Positions 27,536 to 35,413 of a stretch of 64,000 nt of DNA are shown in pieces; within the stretch, counting starts at the first letter, position 1, and each line of letters begins with the position of its first letter. The position numbers and the translations under genes are program-made. The notes under the pieces were generated by a model. It saw only the letters and a program-made list of their open reading frames with translations. It was not told the origin of the DNA and did no database searches. This DNA is from Pedobacter panaciterrae (GTDB lineage Bacteria > Bacteroidota > Bacteroidia > Sphingobacteriales > Sphingobacteriaceae): positions 1 through 64,000 of the forward strand of contig NZ_LGEL01000031.1 in NCBI RefSeq assembly GCF_001636695.1, written 5' to 3'.

Positions 27536-28621
27536 ATGCGCAAATTATTACAAAAGCTATTTTCTCCGCTGATCATCAGGCTTGCCAATAAATACTCATC
27601 AAGGCCAGATAGCACGAGAGTACACAAAGCACTATCTGCGCTATACCAGAACATCATACAACACCCCGGCAAACGTGGCCAGCTCATCGATCTGGGTACA
27701 AAACACCGCATCATCCTGTTTTCAGACCAGCACAAAGGAAACCGTAGCCATCAGGACGACTTTACCCTTTGCGAAGACAATTACCTGGCCGCGCTCCGCT
27801 ACTACAACGAGCACGACTTCCTATACTGCAACATGGGCGATAGCGAAGAGCTTTGGAAAAACATGCTCCTCGATGTCATCAAACACAACAAAGCAAACTT
27901 CGAAGCAGAAAAACGCTTTCTGGAACGCAATGCCTACATCAAACTTTTTGGCAACCACGATCTCTACTGGGACAATGATCCCCTTGCGGGCTTTATGCTT
28001 AAAAATATCTTCGGAACAAAGGTTCGAATCTATGAGGGCATCATTTTTACCCTCGCCGTTAAAGACCAGCAACTCAATATATTTATTACCCATGGCCATC
28101 AAGGCGATATGCAAAGCGATGGAAACTGGTTCAGCAAATGGTTCGTTTCCAACATCTGGGGGCCCGTTCAATCCTTCCTCCGCATCAACCCAAATACACC
28201 TGCCTTTGATAACCAGCTCAAATCCGAACACAACCAGATCATGTACGACTGGACCGCCAAGCAAAACAACCTTGCTTTAATTACCGGCCATACCCATCAG
28301 CCGGGATTCAATTCACTCACCCACCTGGAACGTACTTACATCAGGCTCAATGAGGCTAAGAAAAAAGGCGACAAAGCCATCATTCAGAAACTGGAAGCCG
28401 AACTGCTGGCAGGAAAAATCAGTGGCAATACCTCTCCCAGGCTCGAAAACTCCAAAAATACCTATTTCAATGCCGGTTGCTGCTGTTTTAACGATGGCGA
28501 CATCACCGGTATAGAAATAGAAGATGGAAAGATCAGACTTATAGAATGGAAAAAAGACATCAACGGCATACCACAGCACCTGATACTCGAAGAAACAACG
28601 CTGGATAATCTGCTTGGCTAA
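27536..28621 (+). CDS. Calcineurin-like metallophosphoesterase
   Basis: This 361-residue enzyme shows all five metallophosphoesterase motifs in order: D and H in FSDQHKGN near residue 64, GDSEELW, FGNHD near 143, the His of THGHQGD and TGHTHQP near 250. These residues hold two metal ions that hydrolyse phosphoesters. It has no signal peptide or membrane segment. Compared with UDP-2,3-diacylglucosamine hydrolase it is longer and carries an insertion between GHTH and the C-terminus. The substrate is not clear. The gene stands alone and is divergent from the SDR gene. Confidence 0.88.
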   Translation: MRKLLQKLFSPLIIRLANKYSSRPDSTRVHKALSALYQNIIQHPGKRGQLIDLGTKHRIILFSDQHKGNRSHQDDFTLCEDNYLAALRYYNEHDFLYCNMGDSEELWKNMLLDVIKHNKANFEAEKRFLERNAYIKLFGNHDLYWDNDPLAGFMLKNIFGTKVRIYEGIIFTLAVKDQQLNIFITHGHQGDMQSDGNWFSKWFVSNIWGPVQSFLRINPNTPAFDNQLKSEHNQIMYDWTAKQNNLALITGHTHQPGFNSLTHLERTYIRLNEAKKKGDKAIIQKLEAELLAGKISGNTSPRLENSKNTYFNAGCCCFNDGDITGIEIEDGKIRLIEWKKDINGIPQHLILEETTLDNLLG

Positions 28622-28640
28622 TAAACCTCCCGATCTCAAG

Positions 28641-29516
28641 CTATCCCAAAAATCCCTTTATAAGATTAGCCACCTCTTCCGGTTTTTCTGCAAGCAAGAA
28701 ATGGCCACTATCCTCAACTTTTGCCAACTGTAAATCTGTTGCGTAGTTAGGCAGGGAATACTGCAGCATTTCATACCCTGTAGCACCAATTCCAATTACA
28801 GGCATCATGAGTTTACCATACGTTTTAATATCCTCTATATCTTGCGGAAATGCCTGATACCAGGCGTTTGATGCACGTATTCCATCATTACTATCATAAG
28901 CAAAAGCATACACAGCTTTATCAAACTCATCAATACTATTTTGATCTTTTAATAAGTTTCTAAAAATCCACTCTATAACAATAGACATCCTGCCTGCAAG
29001 CAGCTGTTCAGGAAGCTCTTTTGTTTGATTGAAGGCAAGCCACCATGGATAAGTATAGTTTGCACCTGATATCGGAAGCATAGGGAGTTGGTACATTCCT
29101 GCATCCGGATGTGGTGTATCCAAAACAACCAGCTTAGAAGTCATTTCCGGAAAATTGGCAGCAAAACTAAAAGCTACATGGGCTCCAATATCATGACCAG
29201 CAATATTAATTTTTTCGTAACCCAGTTTTTTCACAAGTTCATAAATATCCTTTGCCATGTTCTTTTTATCGTAACCTTCCAATGGCTTCTGTGAACTCCC
29301 CATACCCCTCATGTCTATTACAATAACGCGATATTTTGCTGCAAGTAATGGCATTACCTTATGATAAGCCCACCAGATTTCAGGCCATCCCGGAATTAAG
29401 ACCAAAGGTTGTCCCTCCCCACCCTCCACATAATGCAGCTCCGTTCCATTCACTTCTGCATAATTATTTTTAAACCCTGGCAGCGATTTTATTAGTTCTT
29501 CGTCTGAATATTGCAT
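28641..29516 (-). CDS. Alpha/beta hydrolase, epoxide hydrolase/haloalkane dehalogenase-like
   Basis: This 291-residue alpha/beta-fold enzyme has the oxyanion region VLIPGWPEIWW (an HGxP-like loop with Pro in place of His), the nucleophile elbow GHDIGAHVA with Asp as nucleophile, and a C-terminal His in DSGHFLLAEKPEE. An Asp nucleophile is the mark of epoxide hydrolases and haloalkane dehalogenases rather than Ser esterases. The N-terminus has no signal peptide. It is divergent from a MerR gene, which may control it. The substrate is unknown. Confidence 0.88.
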   Translation of the reverse strand: MQYSDEELIKSLPGFKNNYAEVNGTELHYVEGGEGQPLVLIPGWPEIWWAYHKVMPLLAAKYRVIVIDMRGMGSSQKPLEGYDKKNMAKDIYELVKKLGYEKINIAGHDIGAHVAFSFAANFPEMTSKLVVLDTPHPDAGMYQLPMLPISGANYTYPWWLAFNQTKELPEQLLAGRMSIVIEWIFRNLLKDQNSIDEFDKAVYAFAYDSNDGIRASNAWYQAFPQDIEDIKTYGKLMMPVIGIGATGYEMLQYSLPNYATDLQLAKVEDSGHFLLAEKPEEVANLIKGFLG

Positions 29517-29556
29517 TTTATAATTTTAATTAATGGTCAATTTTCAATTGCAAGAG

Positions 29557-29588
29557 CAAAACTAAATACTAATTTTGCAACCAACAAG
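29557..29588 (-). promoter_or_regulatory. Candidate promoter of the alpha/beta hydrolase
   Basis: On the minus strand, TAGTTTTG (29557-29564) matches TAnnTTTG, and CTTG (29585-29588) lies 20 bases upstream. The -7 box is 40 bases from the hydrolase start. The -33 element has only three of four bases, so this is a moderate candidate. Confidence 0.4.
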
Positions 29589-29591
29589 TAT

Positions 29592-29610
29592 GAAGTATAC
29601 TATATAGTTC
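29592..29610. promoter_or_regulatory. Candidate MerR operator dyad
   Basis: GAAGTATACTATATAGTTC is an imperfect 19-base dyad (seven of nine pairs match) in the divergent region between the hydrolase and MerR genes. It lies directly behind the hydrolase's possible -33 box. MerR proteins bind dyads of this size, so it is a plausible site, by position only. Confidence 0.4.
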
Positions 29611-29637
29611 GTTTTTATTTTTACACACCAAAGAAAT

Positions 29638-30003
29638 ATGAAATTGATTAATCAGCTTTCCAAAGAAACAGGAATACCTATAGGCACCATAAGATTTTAT
29701 GAAAAAACAGGTCTGTTTAATGGCGAAAAGAAAGAGGAAGTAAAAACCAATAATTATGTTTACTATGGAGATGACGTTGTTGATAAATTAAGATTTATAC
29801 AAATGGCAAAAGCGGTAGGTTTTACGCTGGCCGAAATCAAAGAAGTTGTTGATGCCTGGTATAAAAAGCAAATCAGCAAAAAAGCAAAAATTGAGGTCCT
29901 TGACAAGAAACTATTGCAAATAGACGAGAAAATCAAAGAATTAAAAGCAGTGAAAAAGCAAATTGCTATCTGCAAGTTTAATATTCAAAATGAAGATCTC
30001 TAA
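29638..30003 (+). CDS. MerR family transcriptional regulator
   Basis: This 121-residue regulator has a MerR winged helix at 1-70 (LINQLSKETGIPIGTIRFYE, then KTGLF and VYYGDDVVDKLRFIQMAKAV) and a C-terminal coiled coil (LDKKLLQIDEKIKELKAVKK) for dimerisation. There is one Cys (ICKFN) in the tail and no metal-binding loop, so a metal sensor is unlikely. It is divergent from the alpha/beta hydrolase, which it probably regulates. The region after it up to 30169 shows only a weak hairpin. Confidence 0.9.
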   Translation: MKLINQLSKETGIPIGTIRFYEKTGLFNGEKKEEVKTNNYVYYGDDVVDKLRFIQMAKAVGFTLAEIKEVVDAWYKKQISKKAKIEVLDKKLLQIDEKIKELKAVKKQIAICKFNIQNEDL

Positions 30004-30169
30004 AAATGGAGGCAGACCTCTCGATCTACCCCCTTTTTTAACGCTCTCGGGACAAAGATAAAAAAACAACTTGTATATACAAGACTTCTTTAAATACTTA
30101 CATACTTTTCAAAAATAGAACCACCCCAATTCATAGAATTTGAATTAGTTTTTTATTTTTGGCCAGCCT

Positions 30170-30772
30170 ATGTTCAAGCCCATTACCTTTGAAAATGAAA
30201 ACTACCTGATCCATCCTTTCCGGCCAGAAGACCTGGAACGATTTGGTGAAATCTCAAAAGAAATATTTTGCATCCTCTCAGATGATCATACGTTAAAATT
30301 CGTCCCAAATAAGCGATTAAGTACATTTCAGGAAGCAGAACTATTTCTTCAAACCATGCTCATGAATGCACACGCCGGACTCAATTACCTTCATTTCATT
30401 ACCGACAAAAAGCTCAGCAAAGTTGTAGGCATCATAGATCTCATCTCCCCTCAGGTAGCACAGAAACATTACCACATTGACCATTATCCATTTTTCATTG
30501 AGTTCTATCTGAGTAGTTTTGCCAGCGGCTGCTACCTGATGACAGACATCCTCCCTCCTATCATAGATCAGATTTTGTCTCAAGGAATTTCCAACATAGG
30601 CGCTGTAGTCAACCGTAATAACATCGCAGCCAAAAAGGTTCTTAAGAAAGCTCAATTCCGCTACAAAAATCCCTTCGACCAGGTTCAGGATTTTTATGAA
30701 ATCACTCAAAACCAGGTCAATCTTCTGCTTGATATTGCAAATGAGCCTCTGGATTATAAACTTCCAAAATAA
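30170..30772 (+). CDS. GNAT-fold acetyltransferase-like protein
   Basis: This 200-residue protein resembles RimJ/RimL-type GNATs: ENYLIHPFRPEDLERFGEIS, a beta strand with SKVVGIIDLISP, and a late VVNRNNIAAKKVLKKAQFRY segment in which Asn starts the helix that holds acetyl-CoA. The usual RxxGxG loop is poorly conserved, replaced by SSFASGCYLM, so the activity is uncertain. The 3' end overlaps the convergent GNAT gene by 56 bases. Confidence 0.65.
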   Translation: MFKPITFENENYLIHPFRPEDLERFGEISKEIFCILSDDHTLKFVPNKRLSTFQEAELFLQTMLMNAHAGLNYLHFITDKKLSKVVGIIDLISPQVAQKHYHIDHYPFFIEFYLSSFASGCYLMTDILPPIIDQILSQGISNIGAVVNRNNIAAKKVLKKAQFRYKNPFDQVQDFYEITQNQVNLLLDIANEPLDYKLPK

Positions 30773-31160
30773 AACCGGGATTAGTCAGGTCTTTAAACTC
30801 AAATTGACGATATAAGCCATGTGCATCACTGGTGTTCAGCATTTTTCTCCTTAGGCGTTTCGACCAGGATTGTTCAAAAATATGGGATAGCATCATTTTC
30901 GATATCCCCTTTCCACGAAATTCAGGCAGCACCATAAAATCAGCGAACCACCCGAAAGTATAATAATCTGTAATCACCCTGCCAAACCCAACCTGTTCTC
31001 CATCTACAAATGCCCCAACACAAAATGAATTGGCAAGAGAGTTGTTTACCAATTCATAGGAGATACCCTTAGCCCAATAAGAATTTTCACTTAAGAATCG
31101 GTGTACTGTACTTACATCCATATTCTGTTTGCCCGTTTTAACAATTACTTTTAACATCAT
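30717..31160 (-). CDS. GNAT family N-acetyltransferase
   Basis: This is a 147-residue GNAT with the acetyl-CoA loop FRGKGISKMML (R/Q-x-x-G-x-G/A type) near residue 80, preceded by ADFMVLPE, and a C-terminal LNTSDAHGLYRQFEFK helix. It is a short, single-domain acetyltransferase; the acceptor is not predictable. It is divergent from the MocR gene across 93 bases and overlaps the convergent acetyltransferase-like gene at its 3' end. The first two codons are both Met, so the start is 31160 or 31157. Confidence 0.9.
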   Translation of the reverse strand: MMLKVIVKTGKQNMDVSTVHRFLSENSYWAKGISYELVNNSLANSFCVGAFVDGEQVGFGRVITDYYTFGWFADFMVLPEFRGKGISKMMLSHIFEQSWSKRLRRKMLNTSDAHGLYRQFEFKDLTNPGFILEVYNPEAHLQYQAED

Positions 31161-31218
31161 AATTTCTAATTTTTAATACAAAAATATCAGGTAGCTTCAA
31201 ATGAGTACAGCTACAGTT

Positions 31219-31249
31219 TTTGATATTTAAATAGACACAGTTATCTTTA
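31219..31249 (+). promoter_or_regulatory. Promoter very close to the MocR start
   Basis: TTTG at 31219-31222 and TATCTTTA at 31242-31249 are 19 bases apart, and the -7 box ends four bases before the MocR ATG at 31254. This repeats the geometry seen in front of the metallophosphoesterase gene and suggests a leaderless or nearly leaderless message. Confidence 0.5.
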
Positions 31250-31253
31250 TCCA

Positions 31254-32663
31254 ATGAAGCGTAACTTCCTATACCTTGACTTATCAAACAACATTGCCAG
31301 CCTCATTAGAAATGGGGTTTTAAAAGAAGGCGACCGCCTTCCATCTGTAAGAATGCTATGCGCAGAACACGGCATTAGTATGAACACAGCTAAAAGGGTA
31401 TTTCTGGAACTGGAAGCACAATCACTCATCGAATCAAAACCTCAATCCGGCTATTTCGTGAGCCGGCTACCCTACAAAAAGCTTCCTCTTGCAGAAGTTA
31501 GTAACCCCTCGTTAATCAACAGCAATCAGGAACCAGAAGAGTTAATTCGTAAAATATATGCTAATATAGGCAATAATGACCTTACGCATTTTTCTATTGG
31601 GGCACCCGCAGATCAATTATTGCCCTTAGCAAAGCTAAATAAGGAAATCATACTTGCTACCAGATCACTAAGTGATAGCGGGACCGCATACGAACCCTTG
31701 CAAGGCAATGTAAGGTTACGGAGGATGATTGCAGCGCGCTCTTTAATCTGGGGAGGAAACTTTGATGAAAGCGATCTGGTTACCACAGCCGGTGGAATGA
31801 ATGCTTTATCCTTTTGCATGATGGCCTTATCAAAACCCGGTGATACCATCGCAATGGAAAGTCCATGCTACTCAGGCATCCTGCAATTAGCCAGGAGTTT
31901 AGGATTAAAAGTACTTGAACTGCCTACCCATCCCGTGACAGGGATTGAAATTGACGCATTAAAAAAGGTAGTCTCCAAAATCAACCTATGTTTACTCGTT
32001 CCAAACTTCAATACACCACTGGGTAGCTGCATGCCCGATGAAAATAAAAAAGAAGTAGTTTCACTTTTGGCCAAACATGGCATTCCATTAATAGAGGACG
32101 ATATCTATGGCGATCTGTACTTTGGCACCCAGCGCCCAAAATGCTGTAAGACTTTTGATACTGAAGGAACAGTACTATTGTGCAGTTCTATTTCTAAAAC
32201 GCTGGCACCAGGTTATCGCGTAGGTTGGATTGCTCCGGGCAAATACAAAGAACAAATCCTTAAACTTAAATTGGTTCACGCCATATCTTCAACTACCATT
32301 ACACAGGAAGCAGTGGCCAGCTTTCTAAAAAGTGGCAGGTATGAAAATCATTTGCGCAAACTACGTCAAACTTTGCAGTACAATTACCAACAATATATTG
32401 ATACCATAGCTGAATATTTTCCGGAAGGCACAAAAACCAGTCGTCCGCAGGGCGGGCTTGCCCTATGGGTAGAATTCAATAAAGAAATCAACACTACCGT
32501 TCTGTTTGAAAGGGCTTTAAAACAACAAATAAGCATTTCACCCGGAAGGATGTTTACCCTTCAAAATCAGTTTGAAAACTGCATGAGGCTTTCCTTAGGT
32601 TTACCCTGGTCTGAAACCCTCAGGCAGAAATTAAAATTACTGGGTAGATTAGCGGGATCCTAA
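31254..32663 (+). CDS. MocR/PdxR-type regulator (GntR winged helix fused to aminotransferase fold)
   Basis: This 469-residue protein has a GntR-type winged helix at 1-75 (LSNNIASLIRNGVLKEGDRL, SVRMLCAEHGISMNTAKR) and a class I aminotransferase-like domain at 105-469. The PLP pocket is visible: LVTTAGGMNALSF, LVPNFNTPLGSCMP, EDDIYGDLY, and the PLP-binding Lys in SSISKTLAPGYRVGW. MocR proteins usually regulate transcription in response to PLP or an amino acid derivative. The divergent GNAT gene is a likely target. The last 15 bases overlap the convergent nitronate monooxygenase. Confidence 0.93.
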   Translation: MKRNFLYLDLSNNIASLIRNGVLKEGDRLPSVRMLCAEHGISMNTAKRVFLELEAQSLIESKPQSGYFVSRLPYKKLPLAEVSNPSLINSNQEPEELIRKIYANIGNNDLTHFSIGAPADQLLPLAKLNKEIILATRSLSDSGTAYEPLQGNVRLRRMIAARSLIWGGNFDESDLVTTAGGMNALSFCMMALSKPGDTIAMESPCYSGILQLARSLGLKVLELPTHPVTGIEIDALKKVVSKINLCLLVPNFNTPLGSCMPDENKKEVVSLLAKHGIPLIEDDIYGDLYFGTQRPKCCKTFDTEGTVLLCSSISKTLAPGYRVGWIAPGKYKEQILKLKLVHAISSTTITQEAVASFLKSGRYENHLRKLRQTLQYNYQQYIDTIAEYFPEGTKTSRPQGGLALWVEFNKEINTTVLFERALKQQISISPGRMFTLQNQFENCMRLSLGLPWSETLRQKLKLLGRLAGS

Positions 32664-33740
32664 CTGGTCAAAATATGCCGTGGTCTCATCCAATATAGAC
32701 TTCATCAGCTCGGTAGCTTTCCTGTGTTTTAATACAGGTGCTATCTGACCGCCCCAGAACAGAATTAAATCCCACTTTTCCTGTTCTATTGCTCTTTTCC
32801 GTATATGGGAAATAAACTGAGTTTGCAGCGGAAAAGGCAAAAAGCCATGCTCTTTGTAGATCATATCCTTTGCAAGCCGACTGGTTATTCCTCTGCCAAG
32901 CCTTCCCGTATAAGCCCTTGATAAAGTGGTATACTTAGCATTATCCGAAAACAGCATTTCCCGATGAACTTCTGTAGCGTTTGATTCTTCAGTTGCCAGG
33001 AAGGCGGTACCCATCTGAACCCCATCAGCACCAAGTGCAAGTGCTGCCGCAACACCTTTTCCATTAGCAATGCCTCCCGCAGCAATAACCGGAGTTTTTA
33101 CCTTTTCTTTAATCAATTGAAGCAATACAAACGTTCCAGTAATAGATGACTCAGCCGATGCAAGGAAAGAAGGACGATGCCCGCCCGCTTCAAATCCTGA
33201 GGCAATGATGAGGTCAACCCCAGTCGAATCAAGCGCTATAGCTTCATCTAGCGTAGTTGCAGCACCAACTGTAGCAATACCACGTCTTCTGCATTGTTCC
33301 AGAATATCATCACTTAAAACACCAAACATAAAGCTAAATACAGGCGGTTTCTGATGCAAAATCACCTCCAGCTGGTTTTCAAAACGTGATTTAAATGGTG
33401 CAGGCTTTTCAGGCAAAGGAATCCCTATTTCATCAAAATAAGGTTTAAACAGAGCCTGAGCCTGTTTAAACTGCTCATCAGTGACATTTCCGTCTGGCGT
33501 ATCTGAATCCGAAACCCATAGGTTAATATTGTAGGGCTTATTTGTTGCAGTCTTGATTTGCTGATCAACCTTTATAATTTCTTCCGGACTCAATGTATAA
33601 GCTCCATAGCCTCCGAGGCCACCAGCATTCGACACGGTTGATACTAGCTTTACAGAAGAGAGACTTCCCCCAAATGGTCCTTGCAAGATGGGATACTCAA
33701 TCCCTAATATTTTCGATGCTTTTGTTTCGTACCACATCAT
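32649..33740 (-). CDS. Nitronate monooxygenase (2-nitropropane dioxygenase family)
   Basis: This 363-residue FMN-dependent TIM-barrel enzyme oxidises alkyl nitronates in characterised members. Motifs are GIEYPILQGPFGGSLSS at the N-terminus, VSNAGGLGGYGAYTL, ASGFEAGGHRPSF with the catalytic-region His, and the FMN phosphate loops PVIAAGGIANGKGVAAAL and LGADGVQMGTAFL. It has no signal peptide. It is convergent with MocR, with overlapping ends. The physiological substrate is unknown; detoxification of nitro compounds is the usual assumption. Confidence 0.92.
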   Translation of the reverse strand: MMWYETKASKILGIEYPILQGPFGGSLSSVKLVSTVSNAGGLGGYGAYTLSPEEIIKVDQQIKTATNKPYNINLWVSDSDTPDGNVTDEQFKQAQALFKPYFDEIGIPLPEKPAPFKSRFENQLEVILHQKPPVFSFMFGVLSDDILEQCRRRGIATVGAATTLDEAIALDSTGVDLIIASGFEAGGHRPSFLASAESSITGTFVLLQLIKEKVKTPVIAAGGIANGKGVAAALALGADGVQMGTAFLATEESNATEVHREMLFSDNAKYTTLSRAYTGRLGRGITSRLAKDMIYKEHGFLPFPLQTQFISHIRKRAIEQEKWDLILFWGGQIAPVLKHRKATELMKSILDETTAYFDQLGSR

Positions 33741-34035
33741 ATTAAAATTTATTAAACATCGCTATTACTAAGGCAAGTTAAAGATTTAAATGTATTCGCT
33801 TAGTCAAGATTTCCAATTTCCGAATACCATTAACTATCACCCAAATTTGTTACAATAAAACAACTCAGAAAAGGCTTGGTCTTATACTATTTTTACTAAT
33901 TTAGAATGCTGCCAAATAAGTTCCGGAAAATAAAATAATGACATTTTCCTGCACAATTATTAAAAGCAGTCAGCGTTTAGACTGGAAATAACTAATGGGG
34001 AAACCCAATTTAATAACGTACCAAATCAGAATTCA

Positions 34036-34296
34036 ATGAAAAAACTGAGGTCAAAAGTAGTAAAAGCACTCAAAAGAGAATTTACCTTCGAATGCACAAT
34101 TTCATCAAGAATGAACCAGGTTATTTTAAATGTTAAAAACATTGATTTTGAACAGCACCTCGGTTTATTAATACAGCAAACTCAGCAAATCATTGACAAA
34201 TATTTCCCTCAGAGAGAAGACCACCTTTGTTTGGTGATCAGGGAAATTGGTGGCACCAACCAGAATACATTTAAGATTTGGAAGTCTGTTAATTAA
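34036..34296 (+). CDS. Small hypothetical protein
   Basis: This is an 86-residue protein I do not recognise. It is basic at the N-terminus (KKLRSKVVKALKREF), has one Cys, and a middle region (LGLLIQQTQQIIDKYFP) that looks helical. It has no signal peptide or membrane segment. It lies at the left edge of the accessory region, behind a 295-base AT-rich gap in which no clear promoter was found. Its stop codon abuts the stop of the truncated AraC gene. It may be a real gene or a chance frame. Confidence 0.45.
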   Translation: MKKLRSKVVKALKREFTFECTISSRMNQVILNVKNIDFEQHLGLLIQQTQQIIDKYFPQREDHLCLVIREIGGTNQNTFKIWKSVN

Positions 34297-34515
34297 TTAT
34301 TCTATGTCAGCACTAAGTTTTGCTTCTAAAAACTTAGTGTTCGAATATTTTTTAGGTTTACACCCCTTGTGTTTCTCAAAAAGCCTGGTAAAATGACTCA
34401 GATTAATAAAACCGAGTCTGTATCCTGCCTCTGACACCGAAACACCTTCATTTTTGATCAGGTGCGCGGCCTCATTAATTCTCAGAATCTGATAGTAATT
34501 TTTCAAAACTGGCAC
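34297..34515 (-). pseudogene. AraC family regulator, C-terminal remnant
   Basis: The translated sequence has only the end of an AraC DNA-binding domain: ILRINEAAHLIKNEGVSVSE, then AGYRLGFINLSHFTRLFEKH and GCKPKKYSN. A complete regulator would be 250-300 residues, so the sensor part and the first half of the DNA-binding domain are missing. The frame runs without stops to its end and only a TTG at 34530 could start it. The homology ends at about the point where the monooxygenase remnant starts on the other strand, so a deletion removed the adjacent 5' parts of two divergent genes. Confidence 0.75.
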
Positions 34516-34872
34516 CCCGCCTACCACCAATTGTTCTCTGCAACAACCGAATTTCAGGTTTTACCGATGTATGTTCTGCCAGTGGAAAAGCCCTGGAATT
34601 ATTTTGACAACCTTACTTTAGTTGGGGATGCAGCCCACCTTATGCCTCCATTCGCAGGCATTGGCGTAAACATAGGTTTACTTGATGCCTTAAACCTTGT
34701 AAATAATTTGACCAGTGATGATTTCTCTAATATGAAAGATGCCATCGAAGCATATGTTGCCCAGATGTTCGAATATGCAAAGGAAGCTCAACTAGGCACA
34801 ATTGAAGCAGAAACCGGAATACATGATATAGACGCAATTAACATCACTAAAGACAAAGCTGGCAGAAGATAA
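34501..34872 (+). pseudogene. TetX-like FAD monooxygenase, C-terminal remnant
   Basis: The recognisable part of this reading frame carries the FAD-binding signature NLTLVGDAAHLMPPFAGIGV followed by NIGLLDALNL and a helical C-terminus, as in TetX-like aromatic/tetracycline monooxygenases. Those enzymes have about 370-390 residues; the N-terminal Rossmann part (GxGxxG) is missing here. The homology seems to begin near FQNWHPAYHQLF, at the same point where the divergent AraC fragment stops. It cannot be active as a monooxygenase. Whether a shortened product is made is unknown. Confidence 0.8.
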
Positions 34873-34875
34873 TAT

Positions 34876-35400
34876 TTAGAACTGCTCCCTGGCTTTTTCA
34901 ATCGTTTTGCTATCTACTAGTCCCGTTTGGCTAAGGCCGTGCTCCTTTTGAAAAGTTTTTAATTTATTGACTACTGTACTTCGTAGAAGCTGTTGCTTTC
35001 CAACCATTATAAATTGCACATGTAGCGCATCCCACATGCCCAATATAGTAAGACCATTATCCACATAGATTTTCCGTAATAAGACCACATCTCCTTTATA
35101 GGAACGTTTTCCATTTATAATAAAGATACTATCTGCGGCAATACCATAATGATGCATACCATTTTCTTTGATCTTGCTAGCCCCCTGATCAAAGTATTTA
35201 GCTTGTAAGGCATTACTTCTGTAAGTTTCGCTAAATGTAACCGATTGGCTCGGATATGTTTGCCTGTATATACCGATACATACATTTAACTTGGCTAGAA
35301 ATTCAGGAACCAGCAAAGCCTGATCATCAATGGGTTTAAGTGAATTGTACCTTCCGTCTACAATTATTTTTCTTAGAAAGAAATCAGCAATATTTTCCAT
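34876..35400 (-). CDS. M15-type peptidase with peptidoglycan-binding tail
   Basis: This 174-residue protein resembles M15 D-Ala-D-Ala/L-Ala-D-Glu peptidases. The zinc motifs are present: H83/H84 and D90 in MHHYGIAADS, and D124 and H127 in WDALHVQF. The C-terminal 30 residues (LKTFQKEHGLSQTGLVDSKT) look like a short peptidoglycan-binding domain. The combination is typical of phage endolysins and VanY-like enzymes. No signal peptide is seen, so export would need another route. It is last in an operon behind the MBL and HExxH genes, 13 bases after the MBL stop, and may be an effector acting on a cell wall. Confidence 0.75.
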   Translation of the reverse strand: MENIADFFLRKIIVDGRYNSLKPIDDQALLVPEFLAKLNVCIGIYRQTYPSQSVTFSETYRSNALQAKYFDQGASKIKENGMHHYGIAADSIFIINGKRSYKGDVVLLRKIYVDNGLTILGMWDALHVQFIMVGKQQLLRSTVVNKLKTFQKEHGLSQTGLVDSKTIEKAREQF

Positions 35401-35413
35401 TATAATTAATTTT

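Noticed and set aside
28018-28036. GGTTCGAATC word resembling a tRNA T-loop
   Set aside because: It lies inside the metallophosphoesterase coding sequence, and no cloverleaf can be built around it.
27821-28264. Minus-strand 147-residue frame inside the metallophosphoesterase
   Set aside because: No recognised domain, and it lies wholly opposite a gene with full catalytic motifs.
27582-28280. Plus-strand frame of 232 residues in a different phase from the metallophosphoesterase
   Set aside because: The other frame holds all five metal motifs; this one is Ser/Thr-rich noise.
30006-30040. GAGG/CCTC hairpin followed by a T run after MerR
   Set aside because: The stem is four bases and the T run is about a dozen bases away, so it is not convincing as a terminator.
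30054-30061. CAAAGATA, a minus-strand TATCTTTG promoter-like box
   Set aside because: It would only drive transcription antisense to MerR, and no -33 partner or gene fits.
33741-34035. Possible gene or RNA in the 295-base gap
   Set aside because: No coding frame, family match or convincing structure; the TATTTTTA near 33888 has no correctly spaced -33 box.
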